Shown here: piece by piece, positions 1-12,787 of the stretch
Layout: each line of letters starts with the position of its first letter
Position numbering within the stretch: the first letter of the stretch is position 1
Assembly (NCBI GenBank): GCA_964020975.1
Contig: OZ026617.1
Location: 31,792,836 to 31,856,835, forward strand
Direction of reading: 5' to 3'
From: Hermodice carunculata
Lineage: Eukaryota > Annelida > Polychaeta > Eunicida > Amphinomidae
DNA length: 64,000 nucleotides
Position numbers and translations under genes: made by a program
The notes under the pieces: generated by a model
Database searches by the model: none
Seen by the model: only the letters and a program-made list of their open reading frames with translations
What the model was told of the DNA's origin: nothing

Positions 1-204
1 TTAAAATGCTATTTCGGTGTGTTTTTATTTTCACACTTTTGTACCATGTGTGAAAATAAGAGTGCAGCAAAATGAAAACAATTAACGTTCATGTGGGTCA
101 GCATAGTGCAGTGTATGGAGACAGGACATAAGAAAGGTCTTTAGTGGGCTGCAACATTTTGTGTGTCCATGTTTTCCACAAGAAGTATAAATTATATACA
201 GAAT

Positions 205-358
205 CTTACATGGCTGAAAGTGAGTTACTATGTTTCTCTCACACGAGATGGATGTTGGTGGGGAAAATCACAAGTGACTGCAGGTCACGAGTGATTTTCC
301 CCACCAACAACCATACCAAGTGACAAAAAAAAAGTAACTCACTATTCAGCCATGTAAG
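205..358. mobile_element. Fold-back (long inverted repeat) element
   Basis: The two halves are inverted copies of each other, with outer arms CTTACATGGCTGAA and TTCAGCCATGTAAG. The central stem is about 25 bp a side (253-277 and 283-307), beginning GTTGGTGGGGAAAATCAC, around a 5-nt loop, with two adjacent mismatches. The segment between outer arm and stem is also inverted but more diverged. No coding capacity is seen. It is best read as a non-autonomous fold-back element; no clear target duplication is visible. Confidence 0.65.
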
Positions 359-810
359 GTTTTGTTCATTATATGTTTAATTGGGTGTTCATGGCAGAAA
401 ATATGCCCTAGGCCTACTTTCAACACCCGACCACTGGTGTGCCGTGTTTGTTTACGTTTGTTGTGGTTATTCCACATCACTGATGCAGGCGTGTCACAAT
501 TTTCTTGTGACGACGTTTATGTCCTGTGATCAACAGTCAGTTACTACTTTTAAATGTCACTGTAGAAAATGATAATTTACTCTCAAACATAGAATGAATA
601 AATGTTGTTTGTGTAAACTAGTTTTGAAAAAAAAAAATTATATATGAATGCAGTGGTCCCCTTCTGATAAAAATGCATGACAAGGCAAGACAAAAGAGAA
701 GGCTGGCACGCTGGCTGTAGCGGTTTCTGTGCAACATATTTTATCTTACCTCAGGCACATTTTGAATGAGTCCACCTCAACTTTCTGCCCCCTTGTCCTT
801 TGTTCCCATG
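359..810. other. Unassigned AT-rich DNA
   Basis: No gene is recognised. At about 646-665 there is a short match (CAGTGGTCCCC) to the left end of the TA-flanked MITE family seen at 13.5 and 20.6 kb, without a matching right end. Confidence 0.4.
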
Positions 811-1140
811 TAGAAAATACTTGTCCATGTCATATGTCCTACACATGTGCTGTATGGAATAGATGCCAAACTTGTTGTGTGTCAATACTTCTTAAAATAG
901 TGGTGTGTCATACCAAAATCATGTCCATTAGGTCACCATGATCTTTGACCCCGACATAGAAAAATGCTGTTGTTGTCCATGTTTCTTATATTGTAAGAAC
1001 TAGAGATATCAAACTTGGTGTGTGGATACTTCTTCAGATAGCAGTGCATTATCCCAAAATGAGGTCACTGTGACCTTGACCATTGATCAATCCTAGAAAA
1101 TGCTTGACCTGGACATATTCTTTATACTGTGAGAACTGCC
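811..1140. repeat. Degenerate tandem repeat, about 140-bp unit
   Basis: The phrase TAGAAAA-TGCTTG recurs at about 811, 957 and 1094. Each time a CCATGTTTCTTATA-like segment follows, and in the first two units an AAACTTG-TGTGTG-ATACTTCTT segment. The copies are strongly diverged, so this is an old array of about 2.3 units. Confidence 0.45.
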
Positions 1141-1251
1141 AGCTGCATTTCCAGTATGCTGGAATTCACTAAAAAAAAAGCACATGTATAACAGTTTAAT
1201 TGTGGGGAAAAACAGCTTTGTATCATCAAGGATGTGAAAACCTGGGCAGCT

Positions 1252-1473
1252 TTAACCCTTTCCCCCTCGAATTGACACTTGAGTCAACAACTTTCCTTGG
1301 CATGAGTAGGGCACTAAGTGCCCAACTCATGCCAAGGAAAGTTGTTGACCTGGGGCATTTGATCTTGACAGGGCTTATCTACAATTCTCAGTCAAAATTG
1401 TTTTTCATATCTGTTGAAAACACTCAAGCAGACAACATATGACCACCAGCCGGTTTAAGGGGGAAAGGGTTAA
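1252..1473. mobile_element. TTAA-flanked MITE, family A (copy A1)
   Basis: The element is bounded by TTAA on both sides with terminal inverted repeats CCCTTTCCCCC and GGGGGAAAGGG. Inside is a 67-bp palindrome (1283-1349) with perfect 25-bp arms starting GTCAACAACTTTCCTTGGCA, closed by an inner GGGCACT/AGTGCCC stem; only one non-central position fails to pair. TTAA target sites are used by piggyBac and Kolobok transposases, so this is probably a non-autonomous derivative of one of them. The family assignment is inference; the ends and palindrome are seen directly. Confidence 0.75.
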
Positions 1474-2454
1474 AATATAAAGTGCATTTAAGTGTAGGTC
1501 ATTCCATGTGAATAACTGAGAATCTATTTCTGAAAATCAGTTGATCACAGTGAAAATTTATTATGCCTCATTCTGAATTGGCAGGGATATATATATAGTT
1601 CAACTTGTGTTAGTCATTAGACCAAATGCTGTCCTATCATTAACTAAAATGCCTAGCAACCTCAAATGTGGTAGGGCTAATGATCATGGTTGGTGTACAT
1701 GTATCTTGTATGTCCAATGTTGATTTAGGGGGTCAGTAGGCCAAAGGTTCTTGTCCTGCTGACCGTGAGGGTGAAGACAGCTTTTGTCTTCAAACTACGT
1801 GTGTGGCAATATCTTGTTGAGTAGACAACCATTATTGACTGTAGCACCATTAGTAGATTAACAAGAACAGGAGACATGTTTTTATGAACATGTCTTGTTT
1901 AATTGCAAATGACAGGCCATTTGCTTACTGTGTTGTGGAAATTATATCAGTATTTTCAAAGGCAATGTCAAACACAGACCAGCTTGTGCTGTTGACAAAT
2001 CTCAAGAAAAAGTGACCAAAGCAGAGTATACAGATGGTCATTTTGTTGAAGAAATCATTGTAGAAGAGCTAACTGCAGATTTGGAACAGGGGATACTGCC
2101 TTAAGTTACATATCTAGTTTAAAACAACATGTGAGACCACATGATGCCTATGTACATATTTGCAAACCATCTTTGCTGAATGCATGCATAGAATTACATG
2201 AAATATCTACATGTACATATATGCAAGTGCACATGCTTATTCATTCTCAGCATGTCAGTCGTTTGCCAACATTTCTTGGACCAATGCTGGTCTCCATCAC
2301 AGGTGGGAAGTGATGGATTTCATCAAGTGAAGCCTCTGCATTGATATACCAATGGGAAATAAAATCTGACATGAATGAACTGGAAAGGGAATAGGTTTGT
2401 TGAACCATTGAAAAAATTAATGGTATTGGGTAGTTCTTTCCCCGTCATTTCTGT
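1474..2454. other. Unassigned DNA with one open stretch
   Basis: Nothing is recognised. A stop-free stretch on the + strand at about 1907-2105 has no start codon and ends in an acidic tail (EEIIVEELTADLEQ). It matches no family I know and has only a weak possible splice acceptor, so I do not call it a gene. Confidence 0.3.
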
Positions 2455-2790
2455 GGAAGATAGAAATTTCGTGGAAATTTAGTGATCAGATTGTAATCAT
2501 AATTTTTGTGGCAGAAGGCAAGCTGGCAGGAGTGCAAAATGACTGTGTAGATTTCATTGCAATATGGAAAATATAAATTTCGTGGAAATTTAATAGTGAT
2601 CAGATTATGTCACACTTTAAGTTGCAGAGGGCAAGATGGCAGGAATGCAAAATGACTGTGTAGATTTTATTGTAATATGGAAGATATAAATTTCGTGGAA
2701 ATTTAATAGTGATCAGATTGTAATCACAATTTTAGTGGCAGAGGGCAAGCTGGCGGGAATGCAAAATGACTGTGTAGAATTCATTGTAAT
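2455..2790. repeat. Tandem repeat, three units of about 114 bp
   Basis: Three successive copies carry the palindrome AAATTTCGTGGAAATTT, then GTGATCAGATT, then GGCAAG-TGGC-GGA-TGCAAAATG and ACTGTGTAGA. Units begin near 2460, 2570 and 2685. The copies are close in sequence, so the array is fairly recent. Confidence 0.8.
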
Positions 2791-4316
2791 AATATTCACT
2801 CAGTGAATTGCTTTTAATATCGTATGATGCAACATAATCATTGGAGAACAATATTATTGGAGAAATATATGTACCAGGAACTTGGGTATAATATCTATAA
2901 GCTTTATCCAGGAAAAAAAACTTCACACAGCATGTGAGAAAATGTATTTATATCATGCTAACCCACAGTATGGATGATGATCAGAATGTTCATTGTAGAT
3001 CTAAACACCTTTATGCAAATATATCATATATCAGTCCAGTAAGAACAGAATACACACACTGTAGAAAGTTTGGGTGTGATAATGAATTTAGCAGAATATT
3101 TACAGTCAGCGAGACAAACAAAGAAAAAACCCAGAGCTATACATATTTACAACAATTACATATGAATATACATGTAGAGCCTGACCCATTTCTATGGTTT
3201 TAATATATGTTGCATTCAGCTGATTTTGACCAAGTGCATAAATTAAAATTGTGTGTATGTAAATTTCATGGCAAAAGAGAAGTTAGAATAGTTTTATAAG
3301 TAAGACATGTTTTTTTGCATTGCCAAATTGTAAAACACTGGCAGTGAAGTGATCCAAGTTTCAGTGTTCTCACACATATTCTCTCTACCAGCTGTAGTCA
3401 CCTGGTCTGCACAATAGGCAAATCAATTGTATTGCTAATGAACTGGCATAATTAGCTGGAATTATGGTGGCTTCAAATTCCTTCACATCACTTCTACATG
3501 AATATTCTTTCCTATCACATTATGTTTTAGTTTAGTCTTTAAAGAGGTAGCAGGTCCTTTCTACTACTATAGTATCAGGTAATAACACAGTATAGAATCT
3601 TCAATGGGATTTGCAAACTCCAGCATACTGCCCTCTTTGAAAAGCCTCCCAAAGGACATCACCAAAATAAAAAAGATCAACACATAACACATCCAGCTAC
3701 TGCCTCAATGGAGTGAGTTCTGCAACATGGTATCCATGTGTCCAGGAACAACTTGTTTGTCAAGGGGCTATGGCTGACAGGTGGTGGACATTGATTGCTA
3801 TGAACAAGTTGCATGTAATTTCTTCTCGTGCATAACCTAAAAATGGTTTTTAAAAAAATCATATGATGTTCTTTCAATGTACACCTGTTTATGTGAACTT
3901 GTGTGGGATTTTATCATGCCTTATGTACATTTCTCTTGTGTGCTGTTCGATTACAGCATTCTTGCATGATCACATTGGGCTGATTCTGGGTTCAGGTTGT
4001 TAAAAAAATAAAGGGAAATTTGTGGTCATTATTACAGTTCAACATTTGATCCCATCTTGAGCATTTTTTTTTGTCAGGAATTTAGTCCCCATCACAGATG
4101 AAATTCAGTTTAGAAAAATCTCAGTTCTGTCCACCTTACGACAGCTTTGGGTCAAAACAATGATTGTCATTGGTATCCATTGCTCTGAACAGTACATGTG
4201 GTTGTGACAAAGTGAATTTGGACAAGGTCATCATTGTGGCTTGCTTTGGTCATAGACAGTCAGGTTGTAAATGGGTGTGTCTGGCAAATACACAAATATG
4301 CCTATTTCAAGGGATG
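2791..4316. other. No recognisable feature
   Basis: AT-rich sequence with short open frames only. I see no coding signature, long repeat or RNA gene. Confidence 0.4.
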
Positions 4317-4564
4317 TTAACCCCTAACCCATCCCCGCTTGAATTAAGACTTAAGTCAACAGCTTTCCTTGGCATGGGTTGGGCGCTAAGTGCCCAACCC
4401 ATGCCAAAGAAAGCTGTTTGTGGGGGAGCATGTGATCTTGATAGGTCTTATCCACAGTTCTCAGTCAAATTGTTGTTCATTACTGTTAAAATTAGTTGAA
4501 AACACTGAAGCAGATGGCATTTGACCACCAGCCGATTTTGGCCAGGTGAAGGGGAAAGGGTTCA
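4317..4564. mobile_element. TTAA-flanked MITE, family A (copy A2)
   Basis: The left end is TTAACCCCTAACCCATCCCC; the right end is GGGGAAAGGG followed by TTCA, a decayed TTAA. The central palindrome (4358-4418) has arms AACAGCTTTCCTTGGCATGG / CCATGCCAAAGAAAGCTGTT with one mismatch, closed by GGGC-GCTAAGT-GCCC. The internal part to the right aligns with copy A1 (TCTCAGTCAAA-TTG-TT, then GACCACCAGCCG), showing common descent. Confidence 0.75.
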
Positions 4565-6108
4565 TATGTTAAAGTGCTGATTTCTGGACAAAGTCAACAG
4601 CTTTTATCTGAACACTTGGGATACATATCCCAGACTGTCTGGAAGAAAACAGCTTTGTCCTGTTGTCAGGACACATGAGAATTGATCCACAACATGTAAA
4701 ATTTGAAAGAAACAGCATGGAACAGGTAGGGTACTTGTCCCTGGACAAGTGGGCTTCCAAGAAAATTTGGTGAAACACCAATTTAACAAATTTTTCAAAA
4801 TGTGGCCACATTAATAGTATAGCATTACATGTATTCACTTAGTCAAGATTATGATAAAGCCAGTCCCAAGAATATGGCAACAAGTCTAGCCACAATTGTG
4901 GCCACGTTTACACATTGTGGACACACTTTTTTTTGTTGTTGTTTCATTCAACTGAGGCAAGTTTCTGTGGCCTTGTTAGCTGTGGAGCTCACTTGCATAT
5001 GGGATGTGCACTCAATGATCAGGCTGATCATCCTGCAGGCAGTGTGTTTGTTTCAGGTGCCTGTCACTATCACTGAAGGTTCTGTGATTCATAAGAAACT
5101 GCTTCCTGACCTATGTTAACTGATGAGAATGTTGTTCAAGTGCTTCAGGCTGGCTGTCTGCTGCATGTTACCTTCTGTCAAAACTAAAAACTTTCCAACC
5201 ATGATCCACCTGTTCAGTCATCTTTTTTTGTTGCATGAATATGGCAAAGAAGACTGAAGCGGGCAGTGTGATAGGTTGGTTTCTATAAAAATGTGACCTG
5301 TCATCATTCCGGGCAGTTCCAGTGCATGAACTCCACCCACCAGTCTTTTTGGATCAGCTAGCACAGGCAGAACCAATTTCACAATATTTCATGATGACTG
5401 TGATGTTCATACCATGGTGTTAATTTTGCAATCTTGCCTTTATGTATTATTTCTGGCCCCATAATTATGCACTTCCTTCTGTTAAGAACATGCAGTTATT
5501 GAATACATCATTTGGGGGGGGGGGGGGGGTTTGATCAATAACACACAACTGTACTAATTTTAGTGCATTGTTGCCGTATATTTTTGCCACTCATTCCATG
5601 AATGGCATGCAACTCAGGTATAGTGCACATCACTACATGCACAACATTGAAGTTGAGCCTGAGGATACAGGCTGGAAGGGGATCATGCAGGCAAGGATAC
5701 TGAATTGGGCATTAGGATGATCTATATCCTAAATACCAATATCCGTTATGTGATTCTTTAAGTCTCATTGTCAGTAACAGGGACAAATCTCCTGTTAGTG
5801 CATCATAGTACAGAATTTTGTCAAGGAACAGTAGGGATGAGAGGTCCAATGTGGACCAAAGAGCACAAAGATAAAGCAATTAATCCCAGTAATAATTAAC
5901 TTAATATACAGTATTAACAGTGGTACCGTTGAATCAGTGTTCATAAGTTTATGTAACAAGTCTTCAGGATCATTAATTTATCAACATTCAGCAATCAAAG
6001 AAAAGAATACACAAATGACGCTCATGCTGCACATAGTGCTCATATTGTATGATCCTTTTTGTGCATATTTCTGCCTAATGTGCAAGGGAGCTTGCACTTC
6101 CTATTTGC
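4565..6108. other. Unassigned DNA with a G homopolymer
   Basis: No gene is recognised. A run of about 17 G lies near 5513-5529. The rest is ordinary AT-rich sequence. Confidence 0.4.
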
Positions 6109-6340
6109 TTAACCTTTTCCTTGTCAGAATTAGACCAAGTTTTCAGTCTGGGCAAGGACATGTTATAATAGGAGGTTCATGGTGTGGGTTAGGGCCGTGT
6201 GCCAAGTAAAGGTGTCGACCAGGGGAATGCCATCATTATAGGTCATATGTACAATAATTCTCAGCAAAATTGCTCTCAACATGAAATGGAAATAAAGCAT
6301 CAAGCAGGACATGCAAGCAATTTAAATGAAAAAGGGTTAA
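6109..6340. mobile_element. TTAA-flanked MITE, family A-related (copy A3)
   Basis: The ends are TTAACCTTTTCC and AAAAAGGGTTAA, giving TTAA on both sides. The right-hand interior (ATAGGTCATATGTACAATAA, then TTCTCAGCAAAATTG) aligns with the corresponding part of A1, so it belongs to the same family. The long central palindrome is not clearly preserved; only short remnants such as TCAGAATTAGACC and GGTGTCGACC remain. Confidence 0.55.
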
Positions 6341-6681
6341 ACTATACTTGTATTATATTGTGTAGAATGTAACGTAATATCCTTTCATCAGAAGGCAGGA
6401 CTCTGTGTACCTCCATTACAAAATATCTAGTGCCTGTTTTTGACTTTTTATGAACAAACAAAATACTCAAGGACAACAAGGGGTTAATTTTCATATTTTC
6501 AACCATGAGAAGTACAAGCAACTGAGTCCAGACTGGGAGAATTGTGACCTTATGCCAAGCAACAGGTACAAGGGTATCAGGTGATCAGTCATGCCCATAA
6601 GTGTCACGCCAACCTGCAGGAGCCTTGGAATTGTAAGAAACATCCACAAACTGACAGCGTGCTTTGTCAGATGTCAAGGTG

Positions 6682-6683
<2 letters not shown>

Positions 6684-6725
<42 letters not shown>
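6684..6725. repeat. Poly(T) tract, about 42 nt
   Basis: An uninterrupted run of T after GGTGGG. Poly-F or poly-K open frames across it on either strand are artefacts. It could be a retrotransposed poly(A) tail on the minus strand, but no insert body is recognised. Confidence 0.8.
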
Positions 6726-6728
<3 letters not shown>

Positions 6729-8329
6729 GTATCGGTCATTTTGGTGATATTTGAACAGACCTTTATACTTATACATTGTACATTTCCTAGCAGTTCAAGA
6801 GTTTTTTAGTCAACCAAAGTGAGGGACCAAAGACTTTTGGCAAAGGCTATGCACTCTGATCACCAGGTGTAAAAGAATTAGTCCAGCATACACACTTACA
6901 TTGCAATTAAATTTTATAATGGGTCTAAGATAGATGTAGAAGAAACTGTTAGTTCAAGTTAGCTTAGAACCCTATGGGCATGAAGACCAAACTGTTTGAC
7001 CTCCGGTTTTGTTGGCTTTGAAAGAGGAATATGATATCTGAATAGTTCCGTGTGTGGGACATGCGTTTCCTTTTTTATTTTTTATTTTTTTTCATGTGGC
7101 AAATAAGCTCCACCTTATGAATGGAGCTATAAATATGCAGGTTGTCTGCATTAAATACGAAATAATGTGAATCATATATATATATATGATGCTTACTCTA
7201 TGGGTACTTGAATGTAAACTACGTATTGTGTGTGTATGGTGTGTAACAGACAGCTGTTACATCAGAAACAAGACAGTAGAGGACACAAACACCCGCATGA
7301 TGTACTTTTACTCTGATTCTTACACTGGTAACTGAGTGCACTAAGTACAGGTTTCTCATAATATTGACAAATCATAATTCGTAGGCTTGGAGTTAAGTGT
7401 TGATGATGTCCAGTCCGTGTTTTCATCATCTAGGGTGAAGTCAGAGGCTCCAAGTCTGAGATAAAGTGGATCTTTAACTAATTAGAGTAAAAAGGACATG
7501 ATGTTATATGATTGGAGATCTTGCTTTTTGAATCAGTTATCACCAAAACACACTTGTTTTCTGTGTTGCATGATATGAAACCACGACAGGACTGAGAAGT
7601 CCTGTTTGCCAGCCAGCCAAAAGTAATTCCATAATGTAATTGCTTTCCTCGAGCAAGTATAACAATGAGGAAACAGAGACGGTTGTTTTTAACTGTTTCA
7701 GAAGTGGTCATCTTCATTAAGGTATTTATACAGGTAAGATGATCACTATACATGTATTGGTTATCTGCCTTAAGAAGAAGTGACTGAAGATGAGGCAATA
7801 GCACCTTTGATGGATAGCTTATATTTGAACAGGATAGCTTGTACAGCCAAAAAAAAAAGGTTCTGTTAACAGCGTAGCAAATCACATATCATAAAGACAT
7901 GAATAAATTACATTTAAAAGCACAGGAAAAGTGGTAAAATGTGTGGAATAGAGTCATTTTGGATTAAAAGCAGTTGCAAATCACCCAATTACCATGGCTC
8001 TACAATTCTCTTTCAACTATATTTGCCATCCTTTGCATGCTATTTCCATTGAAAATTTGCTTGTCTTGCATCAATTTTTATTTGGTCTGGACAATAAGAA
8101 TTACAAATTGTAGAGCCTTGTAATTAGGAAATTCTGTCTGTCCATTAACAATTGCTTGTCAACACAATAGTATCTTCAATTTTTCAGTTGTCCCTTGGAG
8201 ATTTGTTGGATGTATGCTATTAATGTGCTATTAATGAAACTCTAGGTTCCTGTTGTTATTGGTGGTGCAACCTGGTGGATTATGAAACATGGGTCAAAAA
8301 GTTTTTTTAAAAAAATAAAAATGCTCAAG
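6726..8329. other. No recognisable feature
   Basis: AT-rich sequence. A 135-codon open frame on the minus strand (7478-7885) has no domain, no splice context and no coding-like composition, so it is left out. Confidence 0.35.
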
Positions 8330-9122
8330 TGTGTTTGATTTTCAATGGATCCTTATGAAATCTGGTTGAAATATTTTAGAGGATGTGTCAAAGCTCTACA
8401 ATACTTGTGGTGCCACCTGTAGGTGGATAGGAAGTGAGTTATTCTTTGATACAAACTTTGTGAAACTCATTGTCTTGAAAAATTATAACTTGAGAAGGCT
8501 GGTTTCACATACAACAAATGTGTATCATATGGAAGTTGTATAAAACATAATATTAGTGACCGTGATGTACTTTCTCAAGGTAAGCATGAGAATACATTTC
8601 AGGATTTTTTTTTTTTTTTTTTTCTTTTTTCTTTTTTTCCTGATGGTCAATACATCTGACTTCGTGGACATTTATCCATATGCCATTACAGGAATATTGT
8701 ACAGACAAAAGTCTGACATATGGCATCATAGTGGTGCCATTAGTGGTCCACGTAATTATAGGAACTAACATCATAGTCGTGAGAAACACATTAAATTCAT
8801 TATTGTCATAATAGATTGAGACAGAACTACCAAATTATGCCAAATGTGCATTAGGTCAGTAATCAAATTTTGTGAAATTTTGGATGATCTTTACCCATTT
8901 TTCAAGATCATTAAGTACTAAAGAAATAGACACTAAATTCTGTATGTTGATAAAGAATAAGGCACCACAAATGTGCATCATGTGGGCGTTTCATATTACA
9001 TAATATGGATGACCTTGACTCATTTCTTAAGGTCATGGAGGGAGTGCTTTTCAGGAAATGATTTTTGGTGATCATCATGAGATGATATGACAGCAGAGCA
9101 TAAGTCCCGTGGGCCTCTTGTT
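8330..9122 (+). repeat. Dispersed repeat ending CCCGTGGGCCTCTTG
   Basis: The segment ends in GTGGGCCTCTTGTTTTT, also found at the ends of repeats near 38.12 and 38.41 kb, and contains the GGTGCCACCTGTAGGTGG phrase echoed at 37.25 and 37.40 kb (GGCGCCACCTA). A poly(T) tract lies at about 8605-8639. No coding capacity is seen. It is a degenerate member of a dispersed repeat family of unknown class; the left edge is approximate. Confidence 0.4.
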
Positions 9123-12100
9123 TTTACAATTTCACGTCTCATTTCAGGTTGAATTTATGTACGAACAAAGTTGAGAGTTTCGATTTGTATTTAGATAAAG
9201 CTGCCATGTGATAAGCTATGGAAGTATATAACCTGACTGTGATGTGGGAAAACTTGTTGTAAAAATGGTCCCACCTCAAACCACTCTCCAGTGTCCACGC
9301 AAATCCATCTTGTCTGGGAATCAATGTTCTTGGTAAGTGCTGCAAAAGTGCCTGCAAAAAAAAAAAAAAAAAAAAAAAAAAAACTGCTTTGACAGCAAAA
9401 AATAGTACTCCTTCTTTAAAGTGTTTTTGTTGAATGTGTGGTGTTGTTTGGTACATGATCTGTCTTAATTCAGGCATCTGTGCAAATGTCAAAAGAAACT
9501 GGCACAGAGCATTCATAGAGTAAAATGGAAAGGTTGAAACTAGTGCAAGCTAACAGTGAATTAAAAATATTGCAGTTGCAGTGTATGTATGTATGTATGT
9601 GTGACACTTGTTCTAAAATTCCAGACTGGCAGATGGACAGTGTAAAGGTCAGAGAGGAAGAATGTACATGTATTGAAGAGTGATAACATGTTTCAATCCA
9701 AATAGGTATTGATTCCCATTTGGACAGCTGGGTTTAAGTCAAGCAGAGGCTGTGTCAGGATGTGTTTGTTTATGTTGGCATGCTTTGTTTGGTCAGCTTC
9801 ATGAAGTCAAGCTGACCATCCTGTTATGGGGAACCTTTATATTTTTCACCTCTCCCATGTCTTGCCATCTCTTGTAATTGGTAATGTTAATTAGTCAGGG
9901 CTCACAAATTAGCATGCTCGCTAGCACTGGACAAGTCAAATTCCAATCAGGGCAAGTTAGAATTGCAAAACACTAGCCCCAGGGGCAAGCACAAATTTAA
10001 GTTTTCCAAAATGGCGTTTGCATGGATGGACCAGCCTTCATGGACATGTGGCTAGTTAAATGTCAGACTTAATAGCCCAGAGGACTGCTACTGATAAACA
10101 ACTGCAGAGCCCTGTCAGTGTTTTAAACAAGACGTCCAATGGAGATCTTACTGATCCTTTCCATGAACGTGGTTGTCCCATATGACAAATCAGGAGCAGA
10201 TCTGAAAAAAAGATGGTCGATAGCATGTCTCATATTTAGTGCAGGGAAACTAATACAGCTCAGATCAGTGCTTAAATGTGGAGGTCACTGCATTCTATTT
10301 ACATGACCAAAGGCTGAGTGGATACTTCAGTGGAGGATTTACATTATCTTAGCATTTCATTCAAATTTTGCAGAAGGGACACCCACAAGATAGAAAGATC
10401 AATTTGACTTTAAATTTCTGGGTTTTCTGACATGTATTTTTTTACTACAAAACAAAAGAAACTATCAAAAATAAACCAATCACAGAACAGCCCCCTCCTC
10501 ACAGGGGTATGTAAGACCACACCAACCATTAGTCAATCACTCTCTCCTCAACCTCTGAAGCAGAAACAACAGTTTTGAAAGTGCTCAGGTTAGTAATGAA
10601 CAGACACAGGCTTCACTGTGACACATGGTCATTCTCTTTTCCCTTTCTCTGTTGATTCTGTAGGTACCATGTTTACAGCAGCAGGGTAAGCATGCCAGAC
10701 CCACCAGCAAGTGCAGGTATATGTTCCTTAATGGCATATGCCACTGATCTCTCACAACCAAAACTCATGTTTTGAGGAATAATGAAGATCACAGCACTAG
10801 GGGCCAATACACACCAGTGGTGTCCCAGCTACGCTCCCAACACTCAATTGGGATCTCCAGATCATTCAAAATCAACCAGGCCTCTTGACATATAAATGAT
10901 GAATGAGAGATACCACACAGAATCTCCATATCATTTATAACATTGCTAGATATGAATGATTTTCAGAGAGATCCATAATTTTGATGTTCAACCAGGACAG
11001 GTTGGCCTGGCACTGTAGACTGTGGGTTCTTTTTTGACCTCCCGTCATGTATGAACTCAGAAGGGTTGTCAGATAACGACGCGACAGAACTGAAGGATTT
11101 CCAATTAAAACAAATTAACAGAAAATGCAATGGCTAAATATGTTGGTGGATAATATAAAAATGCATTTGGGCATATGGGAAAGACTCTTCAAAGTTGGGC
11201 CTTGGTGACAAATCTGCATTATTTGTCACACTGTGAAATTGTAAGTGGACATGGAATATGACATGCTGAGGTGGCTTATCAGTAACAGAGCTGAATCATA
11301 AAAGTATTCTGAACATCTGCCTTTGGATTCTCAAGACGAGAAATAAAGAGCTTAAATTGTACAATGGCATCGTCAAAGATCAGTGAATGGAAGTGCATAT
11401 TATTGCCTGTGGCTCAGTCTTATACTTAGCTTGACGTCTCCACATGGTATTTGAAGATAAAGAACTGTTTGAGTAAACCGACATGTCAGTTTCTCCATGC
11501 TACATGGTTATTACATTATAGAATGGGCAGAATTTATTACGGTTATTGATTATTGAACAGAGCTTATGTAAGGCTACATTGCGTGTGTAGCACTATGGTC
11601 AGTAGGCGAAGTTTCAGTTGTGCCATCACCACTCTGTTGACATGTGATAGTGAAGCCCCATCATTCATGAAGCCATGGCATGGCAAATTGCTTTCAACTT
11701 TGTATGGCTTAGAGTTGAAATTTTATGGCTGAATTTGTCACTGTTTTCAAAACATGGCTAGAATCACTACCAGTGGTGATTAAACTGTTCCAGACATATT
11801 GGAGATGAATCCGAACAAATCTGTATCTGACTCCATGGTCACATCCATGTAGCCTTATGCCTGTATGAAAGCAGATAGCCTTTGGAACAGATTTGGCCAG
11901 TTTACCAGTATTATATTTTAAAATGATGGCAGTGCTGCCTTTTTGTGATTTAAATCAAAATTAAGGTCTGGTTGAATTCAGATCAATTTTTTACTTCAGA
12001 CATTTGATTTCATTTTCAGTACTGTAGATAAGATCTTATGGGGTGAACAGTTGAAATGGCTGTCTTGATACCACCTATAAAGCAGTTGTAAAGTGTCCTA

Positions 12101-12405
12101 TCAAGAGTTAATTAAAAAATCTTTATGGCCAATATCAGATAATGTAGTCCGTGAAAAGAGATATCACTCTTTCAAACATGTGCTCCCCCCCCCCCCCCCG
12201 AGCCCACATCTTTAAAGTCTGTTTCATTGAATTGTAAATGGTTTATCAGATAGGTTGATATGAACTGTGGTAACAGTGTGGTGCAATGAATACTATCTGA
12301 TTGTAGTACATGTAGTACACAGCAGTGACAGATCTAGGCCGTCAAAATTTGTAGCCACATTGGGAAATAAAACAGTAATCGCTGCAGATTTCAACCTATC
12401 TCTTA
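9123..12405. other. Unassigned intronic or intergenic DNA
   Basis: No exon, RNA gene or long inverted repeat is recognised. It holds an A-tract at 9356-9382, a short TATG repeat near 9585-9600 and a C homopolymer of about 15 nt near 12185. Confidence 0.4.
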
Positions 12406-12660
12406 CATAATTCATGTTAGGGATGGTTCAACATTATCATCATTTTTGAATTAGTACTTAGGGAAATAAATTTCATGACCCCCTCCCTCCTCCCAAATTA
12501 GTACTTTAAAAATGATGACTTTCCAAAAAAATCATAATTCATGTTAGGGATGGTTCAACATTATCATCATTTTTGAATTAGTACTTAGGGAACTAAATTT
12601 CATGACCCCCTCCCTCCCCCCAAATTAGTACTTTAAAATGATGACTTTCCAAAAAAATCA
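12406..12660. repeat. Tandem duplication, 2 x 127 bp
   Basis: The segments 12406-12532 and 12533-12660 are nearly identical; both start CATAATTCATGTTAGGGATG and run to the run of A before ATCAT. The duplicated unit takes in about 14 bp of the DNA flanking the Harbinger-like element together with the element's left end. The duplication therefore happened after that element had inserted. Confidence 0.85.
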
Positions 12661-12787
12661 TAGCAAAATTGCACAAAACAGGCCAAAAATTGACCATTTC
12701 TGTGAAAGTGTACAGACCCATTTAACCCCCTCCCCCTTGCGTACTGTAAGTACTAATTCAAAAAAGATGAAAATGTTGAACCATCCC
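12420..12787. mobile_element. Small PIF/Harbinger-type MITE with duplicated left end
   Basis: The left terminus GGGATGGTTCAACATTATCA matches the inverted right terminus (GTTGAACCATCCC), and the match continues inward to GAATTAGTACTTA, giving an inverted repeat of over 40 bp. TTA lies immediately outside both ends (12417-12419 and 12788-12790). A GGG start with a TWA target duplication is typical of PIF/Harbinger elements. Since the left end is tandemly duplicated, the original element was probably 12547-12787, about 241 bp. It is non-coding. Confidence 0.65.

Noticed and set aside
7478-7885. 135-codon minus-strand frame
   Set aside because: No recognisable domain, and composition like the surrounding AT-rich DNA.
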